A DNA stretch of 64,000 nt from Gammaproteobacteria bacterium. Its GTDB lineage: Bacteria > Pseudomonadota > Gammaproteobacteria > Xanthomonadales > SZUA-36. The DNA is taken from NCBI GenBank assembly GCA_030426265.1, contig JAUHYP010000003.1:1-64000 (forward strand), given 5' to 3'. Each line of letters begins with the position of its first letter. The stretch's first letter is position 1. Shown one piece after another: positions 25,899 to 35,461 of this stretch. A model generated the notes under the pieces. That model ran no database searches and had not been told where the DNA came from. It was given only the letters and a program-made list of their open reading frames with translations. The position numbers were made by a program, and so were the translations under genes.

Positions 25899-26339
25899 AT
25901 GACCCGCATTCTCGTCGTCAACGGACCGAACCTGAACCTGCTCGGCACGCGGGAGCCCGGCCAGTACGGCCAGCGAAGCCTGGAGCAGATCCTCGAGGAA
26001 ATGCGTTACGTGGCCGCGGCCACGGGGCTGGAACTCGACGCCGTGCAGAGCAACGCCGAGGGCGACCTCATCGACGCGGTGCAGCAGGCGGGCCGTGACG
26101 GGGTTGACTGGATCATCCTCAACCCGGCCGGCTACACCCACACCAGCGTCGCCCTTCGGGACGCGCTGCTGGCGGTCGCAATCCCATTCATCGAAGTGCA
26201 CCTGTCGGCCGTTTCGGCCCGCGAGCCATTCCGGCAGGTGTCGTATTTCGCGGACATCGCCGAGGGCGTGATCAGCGGCTTTCGCGGCGAGGGCTACCTG
26301 CTCGCGCTGCAGGCGATCCTCAACCGAATCGAACCCTGA
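25899..26339 (+). CDS. aroQ: Type II 3-dehydroquinate dehydratase
   Basis: This 146-residue dodecameric enzyme dehydrates 3-dehydroquinate to 3-dehydroshikimate in aromatic amino-acid synthesis. It has the N-terminal [17 protein letters not shown], the catalytic arginine/tyrosine loop [22 protein letters not shown], the substrate-binding [17 protein letters not shown], and the catalytic histidine in IEVHLSAV. The start at 25899 matches the family; the ORF-track start at 25785 is too early. It leads into accB after a 15-base gap, the conserved aroQ-accB-accC order, and its upstream region has an AT-rich TTGTTTACAATG stretch that may hold a promoter. Confidence 0.97.
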   Translation: MTRILVVNGPNLNLLGTREPGQYGQRSLEQILEEMRYVAAATGLELDAVQSNAEGDLIDAVQQAGRDGVDWIILNPAGYTHTSVALRDALLAVAIPFIEVHLSAVSAREPFRQVSYFADIAEGVISGFRGEGYLLALQAILNRIEP

Positions 26340-26354
26340 GCAGAGGGCAAGGGC

Positions 26355-26831
26355 ATGGACATACGTAAAATCAAGAAACTCATCGAACTGCTGGAGGAAT
26401 CCAGCCTCTCGGAGATCGAGATCGTCGAGGGCGAGGAATCCCTGCGCATCAGCCGCGCCGGCCCGTCGGCGCCGCCGATGGCCTACGCGCCGCAGTACGC
26501 CATGCCGCCTGCACCGGCAGCCGCGGCGCCCGCGCCGGCGTCTGCGCCCGCCGCGGAGGGCGGCGCCGCCCCGGCCGAAGGCGACGGCATTCCGGACGGC
26601 CAGGTGGTCCGCGCGCCGATGGTGGGCACCTTCTACGCCGCCTCCAGCCCGGAAGCCGAGAACTTCGTGAGCAAGGGCCAGACCGTCGCGGTGGGTGACA
26701 CGCTGTGCATCATCGAGGCCATGAAGATGTTCAACCAGATCGAGTCGGACCATTCCGGCACGGTGGTGGCCATCCTCGCCGAGAACGGCCAGCCGGTGGA
26801 GTACGACCAGCCACTGTTCGTGATCCGCTGA
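26355..26831 (+). CDS. accB: Biotin carboxyl carrier protein of acetyl-CoA carboxylase
   Basis: This 158-residue protein carries biotin for acetyl-CoA carboxylase, the first step of fatty-acid synthesis. The N-terminal part ([33 protein letters not shown]) is the usual dimer/interaction segment. An Ala/Pro-rich linker spans about residues 40-80. The C-terminal biotinyl domain has [20 protein letters not shown] and the biotin lysine in [11 protein letters not shown]. It is followed after 12 bases by accC, its enzyme partner, so both are made together. Confidence 0.98.
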   Translation: MDIRKIKKLIELLEESSLSEIEIVEGEESLRISRAGPSAPPMAYAPQYAMPPAPAAAAPAPASAPAAEGGAAPAEGDGIPDGQVVRAPMVGTFYAASSPEAENFVSKGQTVAVGDTLCIIEAMKMFNQIESDHSGTVVAILAENGQPVEYDQPLFVIR

Positions 26832-26843
26832 CCGGCGACGACC

Positions 26844-28208
26844 ATGGCCATCATGGAAAAGATCGTCATCGCCAACCGCGGCGAAATCGCCCTGCGCATC
26901 CACCGCGCCTGCCACGCCCTGGGCATCAAGACCGTGGCGGTGCATTCCACCGTGGACCGCAATCTCAAGCATGTCGCCCTGGCGGATGAGTCCGTGTGCA
27001 TCGGGCCGGCGCCCGGTTCGGAGAGCTATCTCAACATCCCCGCCATCATCGCCGCCACGGAAGTGACGGACGCGGTGGCGGTGCACCCGGGTTACGGCTT
27101 CCTGGCCGAGAACGCCGACTTCGCCGAGCGCGTGGAGGAGAGCGGATTCATCTTCATCGGCCCGCGGCCCGAGACCATCCGCCTGATGGGCGACAAGGTC
27201 TCCGCCATCGAGGCCATGAAGTCCGCCGGCGTGCCCTGCGTGCCCGGCTCCGGTGGCCCCCTGGGCGATGATCCGGAGGAGATCGCCGCCATCGCGGCGA
27301 AGATCGGGTTCCCGGTGATCATCAAGGCCGCCGCCGGAGGCGGTGGGCGCGGGATGCGCGTGGTGCACGAGGAAAAGAACCTCGTCAGCTCCCTGAAGCT
27401 CACGCGCCAGGAAGCCGGCGCGGCGTTCGGCGACGACACGGTCTACATGGAGAAGTACCTGACCAACCCGCGCCACATCGAGATCCAGGTAATGGCCGAT
27501 GAGCACGGCAACGCCATCCATCTCGGCGAGCGTGATTGCTCCACCCAGCGCCGCCACCAGAAAGTCATCGAGGAAGCGCCGGCGCCCGGCATCACCGCCC
27601 AGCAGCGCGCCGAAATCGGCGCGGTCTGCGTCGAGGCCTGCAAGCGCATCGGCTACCGCGGCGCGGGGACCTTCGAGTTCCTGTACGACGACGGCAATTT
27701 CTACTTCATCGAGATGAACACGCGCATCCAGGTGGAGCACCCGGTCACCGAGCGCATCACCGGTGTGGACCTCATCCGCGAGCAGATCCTGGTCGCCGCC
27801 GGCGAGAAGCTGAGTTGGAAGCAGGAAGACATCCAGATTCGCGGCCACGCGATCGAATGCCGCGTCAACGCCGAGGACCCGGAGAGCTTCATGCCCTGTC
27901 CGGGCACGATCGACGGCTTCCACACGCCGGGCGGGCCGGGTATCCGGGTGGATTCCCACATCTACGACGGCTACCGCGTGCCGCCCAATTACGACTCCAT
28001 GATCGCCAAGGTCATCGCCCACGGCCACGACCGTGAGACCGCCATCGCCCGCATGCGCGTGGCGCTGGACGAGATGGTCCTCGGCGGCATCAAGTCCAAC
28101 ATCCCGCTGCACCAGTGGCTGCTGAAGGACCCCGGCTTTCTCGCGGGTGGTTTCAACATCCACTACCTGGAAAAGCGCCTCAAGGAACGGGCCGGCCCCG
28201 AGGAGTGA
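26844..28208 (+). CDS. accC: Biotin carboxylase subunit of acetyl-CoA carboxylase
   Basis: This is a 454-residue ATP-grasp enzyme that carboxylates the biotin on AccB with bicarbonate and ATP. It shows the N-terminal [14 protein letters not shown], the glycine-rich ATP loop [14 protein letters not shown], the [12 protein letters not shown] motif, and the catalytic [16 protein letters not shown]. The C-terminal ends [11 protein letters not shown]. The ATG at 26844 is used; a second ATG at 26853 ([10 protein letters not shown]) would give 451 residues, closer to the E. coli start, and cannot be excluded. Its stop overlaps the GTG of prmA by four bases. Confidence 0.98.
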   Translation: MAIMEKIVIANRGEIALRIHRACHALGIKTVAVHSTVDRNLKHVALADESVCIGPAPGSESYLNIPAIIAATEVTDAVAVHPGYGFLAENADFAERVEESGFIFIGPRPETIRLMGDKVSAIEAMKSAGVPCVPGSGGPLGDDPEEIAAIAAKIGFPVIIKAAAGGGGRGMRVVHEEKNLVSSLKLTRQEAGAAFGDDTVYMEKYLTNPRHIEIQVMADEHGNAIHLGERDCSTQRRHQKVIEEAPAPGITAQQRAEIGAVCVEACKRIGYRGAGTFEFLYDDGNFYFIEMNTRIQVEHPVTERITGVDLIREQILVAAGEKLSWKQEDIQIRGHAIECRVNAEDPESFMPCPGTIDGFHTPGGPGIRVDSHIYDGYRVPPNYDSMIAKVIAHGHDRETAIARMRVALDEMVLGGIKSNIPLHQWLLKDPGFLAGGFNIHYLEKRLKERAGPEE

Positions 28209-29098
28209 GCGGAGAAGCCGCCAAGCCGGCTTTTCTCGAAGTGAGCCTGACCCTGGAACGGCGCCACGTCGAGGTGGCCGAGGAGCTGATGCTCGCCCAG
28301 GGCGCCCTTGCCGTCACCCTGACCGACCACGGGGACACGCCCCTGTGGGAACCGGGCGTCGGCGAAACACCGCTCTGGGAGGCCGTGCGCCTGACGGGTC
28401 TGTTCGACCCGGCGGTGGATCGCGAGCGCCTGCTCGCCGCCCTGGCCCTGTTGCCCCTCGAGAAGGAGCCCGAGACTTCCGGCCTCGACGACCAGCCCTG
28501 GGAACGGGCCTGGATGGACCGCTTCGAGCCCATGCGCTTCGGCCAGCGGTTGTGGATCGTTCCCACCGGCGCCACGCCGCCGGACCCCTCGGCCTGCCTG
28601 CTCCATCTCGATCCCGGCCTGGCCTTCGGCACGGGCACGCACCCGACCACGCGCTTGTGCCTGGAGTGGCTGGACGGCGCCGGCCTGGACGGCAACGGGG
28701 TGCTCGACTTCGGCTGCGGCTCCGGCGTCCTGGGCATCGCCGCGGCCCTGCTGGGTGCGGAATCGGTGCTGTGCATGGACTACGATCCGCAGGCCGTTTG
28801 GGCCACGGACCAGAATGCGGAACGTAACGGCGTCGCGGAGCGCGTCCGGGCCCGGGAAGGCGACCGGCCCGCAGCCGGCGCCTGGGACGTGGTCATCGCC
28901 AACATCCTGGCCGGTATTCTCGAACGCCTGGCGCCGGAGCTGGTGGCCGCTGTCAAACCGGGTGGCCGCCTGCTGTTGACCGGCATTCTCGAGGAGCAGG
29001 CCGATTCCGTTCAGGCCCGCTACCGTGAAGCCGGCCTGGACCTGCGCGTGTCCGGCGCGACGGAGGGCTGGGTGCGCATGGAGGGTGTGCGTTCGTGA
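28205..29098 (+). CDS. prmA: Ribosomal protein L11 methyltransferase
   Basis: This 297-residue SAM-dependent enzyme methylates ribosomal protein L11. The N-terminal substrate-binding part includes [19 protein letters not shown] and [17 protein letters not shown]. The catalytic domain has [16 protein letters not shown], the SAM-binding [19 protein letters not shown], and the NPPF-like catalytic segment [17 protein letters not shown]. The GTG start overlaps the accC stop by four bases, and its own stop overlaps the next gene's GTG. The order accB-accC-prmA is conserved in gammaproteobacteria. The ORF-track start at 28115 lies inside accC and is rejected. Confidence 0.96.
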   Translation: MSGEAAKPAFLEVSLTLERRHVEVAEELMLAQGALAVTLTDHGDTPLWEPGVGETPLWEAVRLTGLFDPAVDRERLLAALALLPLEKEPETSGLDDQPWERAWMDRFEPMRFGQRLWIVPTGATPPDPSACLLHLDPGLAFGTGTHPTTRLCLEWLDGAGLDGNGVLDFGCGSGVLGIAAALLGAESVLCMDYDPQAVWATDQNAERNGVAERVRAREGDRPAAGAWDVVIANILAGILERLAPELVAAVKPGGRLLLTGILEEQADSVQARYREAGLDLRVSGATEGWVRMEGVRS

Positions 29099-30096
29099 GT
29101 GCGATGCCGCAGCAGGGGGCCGGACAGGAGGCGGGGAACGAAACCGGGCGCCCGTCGGGTTCCCGTCGTCCCGCCCACGTACCGCGGCTCCCCGGCCCGC
29201 GCGCCCATCCCCTGCGCTGGCTGTGGCAGCAGTTCGTGGACAGCTTCGCCTACTGGCTGTTTCCCTGCCTGTGTTTCCTGCTGCCCGCGCGGGCGGCCAA
29301 TACCGTGGCCCGTTTCCTCTCGGGGCAGGCCTGGCTGTACCGCTTTCACGCCGAGAACGGCCGGGACAACATGGCCGCGGTGTTGAAGGAGGGCGATCCC
29401 GAACAACGCCTGCGCACGCTGCGCCTGGTGCGCTTCCTCGACGCCGTGGACGCCTGGCACGGTCACTTCAGCTCCGACCGACGCATCGCGCGCCACCTGG
29501 TGTCCGGGCCGGAGCGCTGGCCCGAGGCCGACAGCCTGGTGTTGCTCGGCACCCACCTCGGCCCCAGCACCTTGTTCCTGCGCTGCCTCGCCGCCGCCGG
29601 CTACACGCCGCGCTTCGTGTTTCGGGACATTCCCCGCAACTGGCTGTTCCGTTCCCCGGTGTACTACGCGCACCTGCGCTTCCGCATGGCCTACCTGCGC
29701 CGGGTCTGCCGTGGCAAGGAAATCCGGGTACCGGGTGGACGCGACGCCGTGGCGCGCTCCCTGGGCGAACCGGGCGTCGGCCTGGTGCTGCTGCTGGATG
29801 CGCCGGCCGGGCATTCACGGGCGCGGGCCCTCTCACTGCTCGGCCACCGCCTGCCGGTCGACCCCCGGGGACTGGGCATGGCCGTGGAAAAGGGCGCCAC
29901 CGCGGCCCTGTTCGCCATGACCTGGGACGCGGCCAGCGGCAAGCGCGTCATCGAGGTCAGCGACGCCGGCTCCCTGTCCGACCGCGACGCCACCCTGGCC
30001 CGGATGGGCCGGTTCCTGGACGAACGCCTGGCCCGGGACCCGGCACAGTGGCAGCTGTGGACCACGGCGCAGGCCGTGCTGCAGCAAGCCGACTGA
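29095..30096 (+). CDS. LpxL/HtrB-like acyltransferase family protein
   Basis: This 333-residue protein has a membrane-proximal hydrophobic segment ([15 protein letters not shown], about residues 58-72). The overall layout is of the bacterial lipid A biosynthesis acyltransferase family: a helical N-domain with [24 protein letters not shown], then [14 protein letters not shown] where the catalytic HX4(D/E) normally lies, and [12 protein letters not shown]. Here the histidine is followed by LGPST, so the acidic partner is absent. It may be an inactive or differently specialised relative acting on membrane lipids. The GTG start overlaps prmA by four bases. Substrate unknown. Confidence 0.65.
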   Translation: MSAMPQQGAGQEAGNETGRPSGSRRPAHVPRLPGPRAHPLRWLWQQFVDSFAYWLFPCLCFLLPARAANTVARFLSGQAWLYRFHAENGRDNMAAVLKEGDPEQRLRTLRLVRFLDAVDAWHGHFSSDRRIARHLVSGPERWPEADSLVLLGTHLGPSTLFLRCLAAAGYTPRFVFRDIPRNWLFRSPVYYAHLRFRMAYLRRVCRGKEIRVPGGRDAVARSLGEPGVGLVLLLDAPAGHSRARALSLLGHRLPVDPRGLGMAVEKGATAALFAMTWDAASGKRVIEVSDAGSLSDRDATLARMGRFLDERLARDPAQWQLWTTAQAVLQQAD

Positions 30097-30175
30097 GCCG
30101 CCGGGGAGACCTCGCGGCTCGATTGAATCCCCCGCCGGCCTGTCCGAAGATGGGTCGCTGAACCAACGGAACGTC

Positions 30176-30832
30176 ATGGCAAAGCTCTACTTCTATTACT
30201 CGGCGATGAATGCCGGCAAGACCACGGTGCTGCTGCAGTCCGCCTGGAACTACCGGGAGCGCGGCATGACGCCGCTGCTGTTCACGCCGCGCATCGACGA
30301 CCGCTACCGGGTCGGCACCATCCGCTCACGCATCGGCCTGGAAGCCGAGGCGCTGACCTTCGATGCCGGCTCCGACCTGCTGGAACGCACGCGGGAGGAG
30401 CTGGAGCGGCACAGCGTCCACTGCGTGCTCGTGGACGAGGCCCAGTTTCTTTCGCGCGACCAGGTCTACCAGCTCTCCGAGGTCGTGGACCAGCTGGACA
30501 TCCCGGTGCTGTGCTTCGGCCTGCGCACGGATTTCCAGGGCGAGTTGTTCGAGGGCAGCCGCCACCTGCTGGCCTGGGCGGACGAACTGGAGGAGCTCAA
30601 GACCATCTGCCACACCGGCCGCAAAGCCACCATGGTCGTGCGGGTGGACGAGCACGGCTACGCCGTCCGCGAGGGCTCGCAGGTGGAGATCGGTGGCAAC
30701 GACCGCTACGTCTCGGTCAGCCGCAAGGAGTTCAAGGCCGTGTTTTCCGGCGGCAAGCGGGTGAAGTTCATCGAGCCTCCGGACGGATCGCAGGACGATT
30801 CGCCGGACCAGGCCGGGGGCGGGCTGCTCTGA
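30176..30832 (+). CDS. tdk: Thymidine kinase
   Basis: This 218-residue type II thymidine kinase phosphorylates thymidine with ATP in the salvage of DNA precursors. It has the P-loop [15 protein letters not shown] (residues 7-21), the catalytic glutamate in [31 protein letters not shown], the lasso region [13 protein letters not shown], and the K-x-x-C-H-x-G segment ([10 protein letters not shown]). Only the cysteine of that segment remains of the zinc-binding set; the usual CxxC pairs are missing, as in several proteobacterial forms. The C-terminal tail is acidic. A small membrane-protein gene follows after 43 bases. Confidence 0.96.
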   Translation: MAKLYFYYSAMNAGKTTVLLQSAWNYRERGMTPLLFTPRIDDRYRVGTIRSRIGLEAEALTFDAGSDLLERTREELERHSVHCVLVDEAQFLSRDQVYQLSEVVDQLDIPVLCFGLRTDFQGELFEGSRHLLAWADELEELKTICHTGRKATMVVRVDEHGYAVREGSQVEIGGNDRYVSVSRKEFKAVFSGGKRVKFIEPPDGSQDDSPDQAGGGLL

Positions 30833-30875
30833 GGAACACTTGCATCGACGACCCGGATCGCGCGATGCTGCGGCC

Positions 30876-31079
30876 ATGCGCTGGTTGCTGATCCTGATCA
30901 TCGTGCTGCTGCTGGGCTGGCAGTTGATGCCCGACCCGGAGCCCGTTCCCATCGAGAAGACCTTCATCGCCGAACCGGTGCAGCGCCTCGAGGACGCCAA
31001 GGCCCTGGAGCAGCAGTATCTTGAGGCGGACGAGGCGCGCAAACAGCGCCTGGAAGACGCGCTGGAAGGCGACGGTTGA
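30876..31079 (+). CDS. Small single-pass membrane protein of unknown function
   Basis: This 67-residue protein has one N-terminal membrane segment (WLLILIIVLLLGWQL, residues 3-17) followed by a charged, helix-forming tail (LEDAKALEQQYLEADEARKQRLEDAL) that could form a short coiled coil. The start at 30876 is preferred because it puts the anchor at the N-terminus; the ORF-track TTG at 30840 adds a basic leader. It lies 43 bases downstream of tdk, same strand, and converges on mutM, leaving three bases between stops. No family recognised. It is short, but the amphipathic composition looks like a real gene. Confidence 0.5.
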   Translation: MRWLLILIIVLLLGWQLMPDPEPVPIEKTFIAEPVQRLEDAKALEQQYLEADEARKQRLEDALEGDG

Positions 31080-31082
31080 GTC

Positions 31083-31895
31083 TCAGCGCTGGCAGCGCGG
31101 GCAGTAGAAGCTCGAACGCTGGCCGATGACCTTCTGGCGGATTTCCGCCCCGCACTGGAAACATCCCTCTCCCGCACGGCCGTAGACCAGCAGGTCCATC
31201 GCGAAGTAGCCGGGCGCGCCGTCACTGTTCACGTAGTCGCGAAGCGTGGTGCCCCCGCGCTCGATGGAGCGGGCGAGCACGTCGCGGATGGCTCCCGCCA
31301 GCCCCTCGTAGCGCGCCAGCGAGATCCGACCCGCCGGGCGCGTCGGGTGGATTCCGGCCATGTACAGGGCCTCGGAGGCGTAGATGTTGCCCACGCCCAC
31401 CACCACCCGGCCATCCATGATGAAGGTCTTCACCGCCGCGCGGCGGCCGCGGGCCAGACCGTGCAGCCATCGGCCGTCGAAGGTCCCGCCCAGGGGCTCG
31501 GGTCCCAGGTGACTGAGCAGGGGATGGTCCTCGGCGTCTCCCTCGACCCAGAGAAGGGCGCCAAAGCGTCGTGGATCGTTGAAGCGTACGACCGCTTCGG
31601 CCGTTTCCAGGTCGAAATGGTCGTGGGTCCGGGGCGCGGCGCCGTCGGTGACCACCCGCAGTGAACCGGACATGCCCAGGTGCACCAGCAGCGACCCGCC
31701 GGCGTCGGTGTCGATGAGCAGGTACTTGGCCCGGCGCCGCAGTCCGGTGACGGTGGCGCCCCGGGCCTTCTGCACCGCCTCCGGCACCGGCCATCGCAGC
31801 CTCCGTTCGCGCACGGTGATGCCCGCCAGGCGACGGCCCTCCAACCAGGGACGGACCCCGCGCAGGGTGGTTTCGACTTCGGGCAACTCGGGCAT
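31083..31895 (-). CDS. mutM: Formamidopyrimidine-DNA glycosylase
   Basis: This 270-residue base-excision repair enzyme removes 8-oxoguanine and formamidopyrimidines and cleaves the strand. It starts with the catalytic MPELPEVETTLRGV (Pro2 nucleophile, Glu3). The family texts LLVHLGMSGSLR, HFDLETAEAVVRFNDPRRFG and VVVGVGNIYASEALYMAGIHP follow. It ends with the zinc finger (CFQCG and FYCPRCQR) and has the lysine of the helix-two-turn-helix (KTFIMDGRVVVGVGN). The start at 31895 is fixed by the catalytic proline; the ORF-track start at 32000 is wrong. It diverges from hyuA. Confidence 0.98.
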   Translation of the reverse strand: MPELPEVETTLRGVRPWLEGRRLAGITVRERRLRWPVPEAVQKARGATVTGLRRRAKYLLIDTDAGGSLLVHLGMSGSLRVVTDGAAPRTHDHFDLETAEAVVRFNDPRRFGALLWVEGDAEDHPLLSHLGPEPLGGTFDGRWLHGLARGRRAAVKTFIMDGRVVVGVGNIYASEALYMAGIHPTRPAGRISLARYEGLAGAIRDVLARSIERGGTTLRDYVNSDGAPGYFAMDLLVYGRAGEGCFQCGAEIRQKVIGQRSSFYCPRCQR

Positions 31896-32002
31896 GGGCT
31901 GTATCCTCCGGCGGCGAACGCTACCATAGGCGCACCTTTCCGGCATGGGTCCCCGCCATGCGCTCCGCCATTCCATGACGCCCATTGCATGACATCGCAC
32001 TC

Positions 32003-34021
32003 ATGACATCTTCTCCCGACGCGGCCGACCTCGACACGGACGACCCGCCGGTGCTGGTGGGCGTGGACACCGGCGGCACCTTCACCGACCTGGTGGCCTG
32101 GAAGGCGGGCCGCCTGCTGCACGGCAAGGTGCTTTCGACGCCCGACGACCCCTCGCGGGCCATCATCGAGGGCCTGCGCCGCCTCGGCCTCGACGAGCGC
32201 GACGTGATCGTCATCCACGGCACCACCGTGGGCACCAATGCCGTGCTGGAGGGCAAGGGCGCCCGGGTGGCCTACGTCACCAGTGCCGGTTTCCGCGACG
32301 TGCTGAGCCTGGCGCGGCAGAACCGTCGCGAGGTCTATGCGCTGGAGCAGCCGGTCCAGCCCCCGCCCGTGCCCGAGGAACGCTGCCTGGAAGTCGCGAC
32401 CCGCTGCGACCACCAGGGTGCGCTGCTCGCCCGGGCCACCGACGAGGAGCTGGCGGCGCTGAAGGCGTCACTGGACGCCCTGGACGTGGACGCGCTGGCC
32501 GTGAACCTGCTCTACGCCTTTCTCTGCCCGGAAGAGGAACAGCGAATCGCCGCCATCGCGGGCGGTGAGCGCTTCGTCAGCCTGGCCAGCGAGGTGCTGC
32601 CCGAGATTCGTGAGTACGAACGCGGCATCGCCACCTGGCTGAATGCCTCGGTGGGCCCGGTGATCGCCCGCTACCTGGCCCGGCTGGCGGAGGGCCTGCC
32701 GCGGGCGCGGATTTCCGTGATGCAGAGTTCCGGGACGACGGTGGCGGCCGACCAGGCGGCGGCTGGCGCCGTGCGCCTGCTGCTGTCCGGCCCGGCCGGC
32801 GGAATCGCCGCCGCGCGGCTGATCGGCGCGGTGACCGGCCGCCGTCGCTTTCTCACCCTGGACATGGGGGGCACCTCAACGGACGTCGCCCTGCTCGACG
32901 GCGAGATTCCACTCACCCATTCCTCCCGCATCGCCGGCTGGCCGCTGACCGTACCCACCGTCGACATTCACACCATCGGCGCCGGTGGCGGGTCCATCGC
33001 CCGCGTGGACGAGGGCGGCATGCTGCTGGTGGGGCCGGAATCGGCCGGCGCCGAACCGGGTCCGGCCTGTTACGGCCAGGGCGGCGAAGCCGTCACGGTG
33101 ACCGACGCGAACCTCGTGCTGGGTCGAATTCCGGCGGATACGCTGCTCGGGGGCTACCTGCCCCTGGACGCCGAGGCCGCGGCCCGCGCCATGGACGCCC
33201 TGGCGACCGACCTGGGCTGTCGCCGGGTGGCGGCGGCCCGGGGCGTGCTGCGGCTGGCCAACGAGCACATGGCCCGCGCCCTGCGCGTGATCTCGGTGGA
33301 GCGCGGGCACGACCCGCGCGATTACGCCCTGCTGTGCTTCGGCGGCGCCGGCGGCCTGCATGCCTGCGAGTTGGCGGAACTGCTGGACCTCGATACCGTG
33401 GTCCTGCCCGCACTGGCCGGTGTGCTCTCGGCCCAGGGCATGCTGGCCTCCGAGCCGGGAAGGGAGTTGTCCCGGGCCGTGCTCGGGAGGCTGGAAGCGC
33501 AGCGTCGGGAGGACCTGGAGTCGGCCTTTGTGGCGCTGGAAGCCCGCGCCACCGAGGAACTGGCCGCAGAGGGCGTGGCGACCGATACGCTCGGCTTCCG
33601 CCGGCGGTTGGAATTGCGATACGAGGGCCAGAGCGCCACGCTGGTGCTCGACGACGCCCCGGGAACGGACCTCGCCGAGGCCTTCCACGCGGCCCACGAG
33701 GCCGGCAGCGGCCATCGCCTGGAGCGGCCGGTGGAACTGGTCAACCTGCGCCTCTCGGCCCGTGCGCCGGCCGCCATCGACAGCCTGGAGCGGCCGCGTC
33801 GGTCTCCGGCCGGATCTGGCCAGGGGCGGCGCGTGTTCATGACCGACCTGCAACAGGCCGTGCCGGTCCTGGACCGGGACAGCCTGCCGACCGGCGAAGC
33901 CGTCCCCGGCCCCGCCATCGTCACCGACCGCGCCGCCACCGCCTGGGTGGCTCCCGGCTGGCGCGCCGAACCCGACGAATGGGGCAACCTCGTGCTCCGC
34001 CGTCGCGGCTGGAAACGGTGA
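32003..34021 (+). CDS. Hydantoinase/oxoprolinase family protein (HyuA-type)
   Basis: This 672-residue protein of the ATP-dependent hydantoinase/5-oxoprolinase family has the N-terminal ATP-binding GVDTGGTFTDLVAW (about residue 20) and IVIHGTTVGTNAVLEGKGA. The central hydantoinase A domain has LTLDMGGTSTDVALLDGE and TIGAGGGSIARVDEGG, and the C-terminal part has LNLRLSARAP-type text. Enzymes of this family open lactam or imide rings with ATP, and most need a B subunit. No hyuB is present beside it or anywhere in the window, so the substrate is unknown. The ATG at 32003 is used; the ORF-track TTG at 31985 adds six residues. An intrinsic terminator follows. Confidence 0.88.
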   Translation: MTSSPDAADLDTDDPPVLVGVDTGGTFTDLVAWKAGRLLHGKVLSTPDDPSRAIIEGLRRLGLDERDVIVIHGTTVGTNAVLEGKGARVAYVTSAGFRDVLSLARQNRREVYALEQPVQPPPVPEERCLEVATRCDHQGALLARATDEELAALKASLDALDVDALAVNLLYAFLCPEEEQRIAAIAGGERFVSLASEVLPEIREYERGIATWLNASVGPVIARYLARLAEGLPRARISVMQSSGTTVAADQAAAGAVRLLLSGPAGGIAAARLIGAVTGRRRFLTLDMGGTSTDVALLDGEIPLTHSSRIAGWPLTVPTVDIHTIGAGGGSIARVDEGGMLLVGPESAGAEPGPACYGQGGEAVTVTDANLVLGRIPADTLLGGYLPLDAEAAARAMDALATDLGCRRVAAARGVLRLANEHMARALRVISVERGHDPRDYALLCFGGAGGLHACELAELLDLDTVVLPALAGVLSAQGMLASEPGRELSRAVLGRLEAQRREDLESAFVALEARATEELAAEGVATDTLGFRRRLELRYEGQSATLVLDDAPGTDLAEAFHAAHEAGSGHRLERPVELVNLRLSARAPAAIDSLERPRRSPAGSGQGRRVFMTDLQQAVPVLDRDSLPTGEAVPGPAIVTDRAATAWVAPGWRAEPDEWGNLVLRRRGWKR

Positions 34022-34029
34022 GCCACAAA

Positions 34030-34053
34030 AAAACCCGCCGGGTGGCGGGTTTT
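34030..34053. terminator. Bidirectional intrinsic terminator (hyuA / rpmG)
   Basis: AAAACCCGCC and GGCGGGTTTT form a 10-base stem with a GGGT loop between the convergent hyuA and rpmG ends. The plus strand ends in four T's. The minus strand ends in a run of seven, so termination of rpmB-rpmG should be the stronger function. Confidence 0.85.
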
Positions 34054-34078
34054 CGAGGCAAGCGCGGGTGGCTCCGGC

Positions 34079-34246
34079 TTACTTGATCTTTGCTTCCTTG
34101 TAGACCACGTGCTTGCGGACGACGGGATCATATTTCTTGATCTCCATCTTGCCCGGCATGTTCTTCTTGTTCTTGTCGGTGGTGTAGAAGTGGCCGGTGT
34201 CTGCAGTGGACACCAGGCGGATCTTTTCGCGGTTCGACTTGGCCAT
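34079..34246 (-). CDS. rpmG: 50S ribosomal protein L33
   Basis: This is a 55-residue large-subunit protein near the E site. It reads [26 protein letters not shown] and ends [14 protein letters not shown], matching L33. It contains no cysteine, so it is the zinc-independent C-minus form, as in most proteobacteria. The start at 34246 gives the family length. It follows rpmB after 13 bases in the conserved rpmB-rpmG pair and is closed by an intrinsic terminator. Confidence 0.98.
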   Translation of the reverse strand: MAKSNREKIRLVSTADTGHFYTTDKNKKNMPGKMEIKKYDPVVRKHVVYKEAKIK

Positions 34247-34259
34247 GATGCGACTCCCG

Positions 34260-34496
34260 TCAGACGTTTTCGCCGCGGGTGCGCAGATCCGACAGAACGG
34301 CGTCGATGCCCTTCTTGTCGATGATACGCAGACCCTTGGTGGACACACGGAGCTTCACCCAACGGTTCTCGCTCTCCACCCAGAAACGATGGGTGTGGAG
34401 GTTGGGCAGGAAGCGGCGTTTGGTCTTCACATTGGAGTGAGACACGTTGTTACCGGTCATCGGTTTCTTGCCGGTGACCTGACAGATTCTGGACAT
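34260..34496 (-). CDS. rpmB: 50S ribosomal protein L28
   Basis: This 78-residue large-subunit protein starts [22 protein letters not shown]. The middle text [19 protein letters not shown] and the basic C-terminal RLRVSTK-like segment ([18 protein letters not shown]) are typical of L28. The start at 34496 is set by homology; the ORF-track start at 34523 adds nine residues. It lies upstream of rpmG on the same strand, and radC precedes it by about 97 bases, the usual radC-rpmB-rpmG order. Confidence 0.98.
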   Translation of the reverse strand: MSRICQVTGKKPMTGNNVSHSNVKTKRRFLPNLHTHRFWVESENRWVKLRVSTKGLRIIDKKGIDAVLSDLRTRGENV

Positions 34497-34593
34497 GGGA
34501 CTTTCCCGTACGTCAATGGGCAAAACAGCCGCACTTTATACCGAAAAAGCGGAATGGGTGCAAGGTTTTCATGCCCGAATCGCATCATCCGCG

Positions 34594-35250
34594 CTACAGC
34601 ATGCCACGGGCAGCCATGGAGACGGGCTCGCCGTCGCCGACCACGAAGTGATCCAGGAGGCGGATTTCCAGCAGCGCCAGGGCATCCCGAAGACGCCGGG
34701 TGATGGCCTGGTCCGCCAGGCTGGGCTCGGATACCCCGGAAGGATGATTGTGCGCCACGATCACGGCGGCCGCGCCCAGCAGCAGGGCCTTTTCCGCCAC
34801 CACCCGTGGATAGACGCAGGCGCCGTCGATGGAGCCCTTGAACAGCTCCTCGCAGGCGATGACCCGGTGGCGCGTGTCCAGGAACAGGCAGGAGAACACC
34901 TCGCGGCGCCGATCGCGCAGGGCCGCCTTGAGGTAGGCCAGCGTGTCGGCCGGGCTGGTCAGTGGCCGCCCCCGCCTCAGGCCTTCTTCGAGCTGGCGGC
35001 GCACCAGCTCACGGGCGGCCACCAGGGCCCGCGCGCAGGCGGGGTTCCAGCCGGGCAGGGCGGCCAGGGCCGGCTCCGCCAGGGCGCCCAGGCCACGCAC
35101 GCCACCGGCGGCCGAGAGGGCGGAAGCCGCCAGTGCGCGGGCCTGTTCCCGGCCGACGCCGGCGCCGAGCAGATCGGCCAGCAACTGCAGGTCCGCGGCC
35201 GGCGCGATGCGCGCTTCATCCCCCGTGGGTTCGGTTCGACAGGCTTCCAT
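34594..35250 (-). CDS. radC: RadC family JAB/MPN-domain protein
   Basis: This is a 218-residue protein. The N-terminal part holds helix-hairpin-helix-like text (LADLLGAGVGREQARALAASAL), and the C-terminal JAB1/MPN metalloprotease-like domain has the JAMM signature VIVAHNHPSGVSEPSLADQAIT and FLDTRHRVIACEELFKGSIDG. RadC proteins were once linked to DNA repair, but their biochemical role is not established. The order radC-rpmB-rpmG is normal. On the other side dut follows directly without coaBC, which often lies between them in gammaproteobacteria. Confidence 0.93.
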   Translation of the reverse strand: MEACRTEPTGDEARIAPAADLQLLADLLGAGVGREQARALAASALSAAGGVRGLGALAEPALAALPGWNPACARALVAARELVRRQLEEGLRRGRPLTSPADTLAYLKAALRDRRREVFSCLFLDTRHRVIACEELFKGSIDGACVYPRVVAEKALLLGAAAVIVAHNHPSGVSEPSLADQAITRRLRDALALLEIRLLDHFVVGDGEPVSMAARGML

Positions 35251-35332
35251 GGCCGCAGTGTGCGCCCCGCGCGCCGCCCCGCACAGCGCGGAACCGCCTG
35301 GCGCGGCGTGGGAAAATGCTTAAAAAAATCGG

Positions 35333-35359
35333 TGAACTCCGACGCCTCCTTGGTATAGT
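35333..35359 (+). promoter_or_regulatory. Possible sigma-70 promoter for dut-algC
   Basis: An extended -10 (TGGTATAGT, 35351-35359) lies about 100 bases before the dut ATG. TGAACT, 15 bases before the hexamer, may be a weak -35. The rest of the 211-base gap between radC and dut holds only an A-run (TTAAAAAAAT). Confidence 0.4.
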
Positions 35360-35461
35360 AGGCGCATAGGGAGAACGAAAAACCGGGACCGGCGTAGCCA
35401 CGACGCTGGGCACCAGGGACGGGATATCAGTTGCTGAGACACTCATCAACGCAGGGGAGCC

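Noticed and set aside
25149-28163. 1004-residue open frame on the minus strand
   Set aside because: It runs opposite TlpA, aroQ, accB and accC, which have clear motifs. High GC leaves few stops on the other strand, and the translation is His/Gly/Arg-rich without any recognisable domain.
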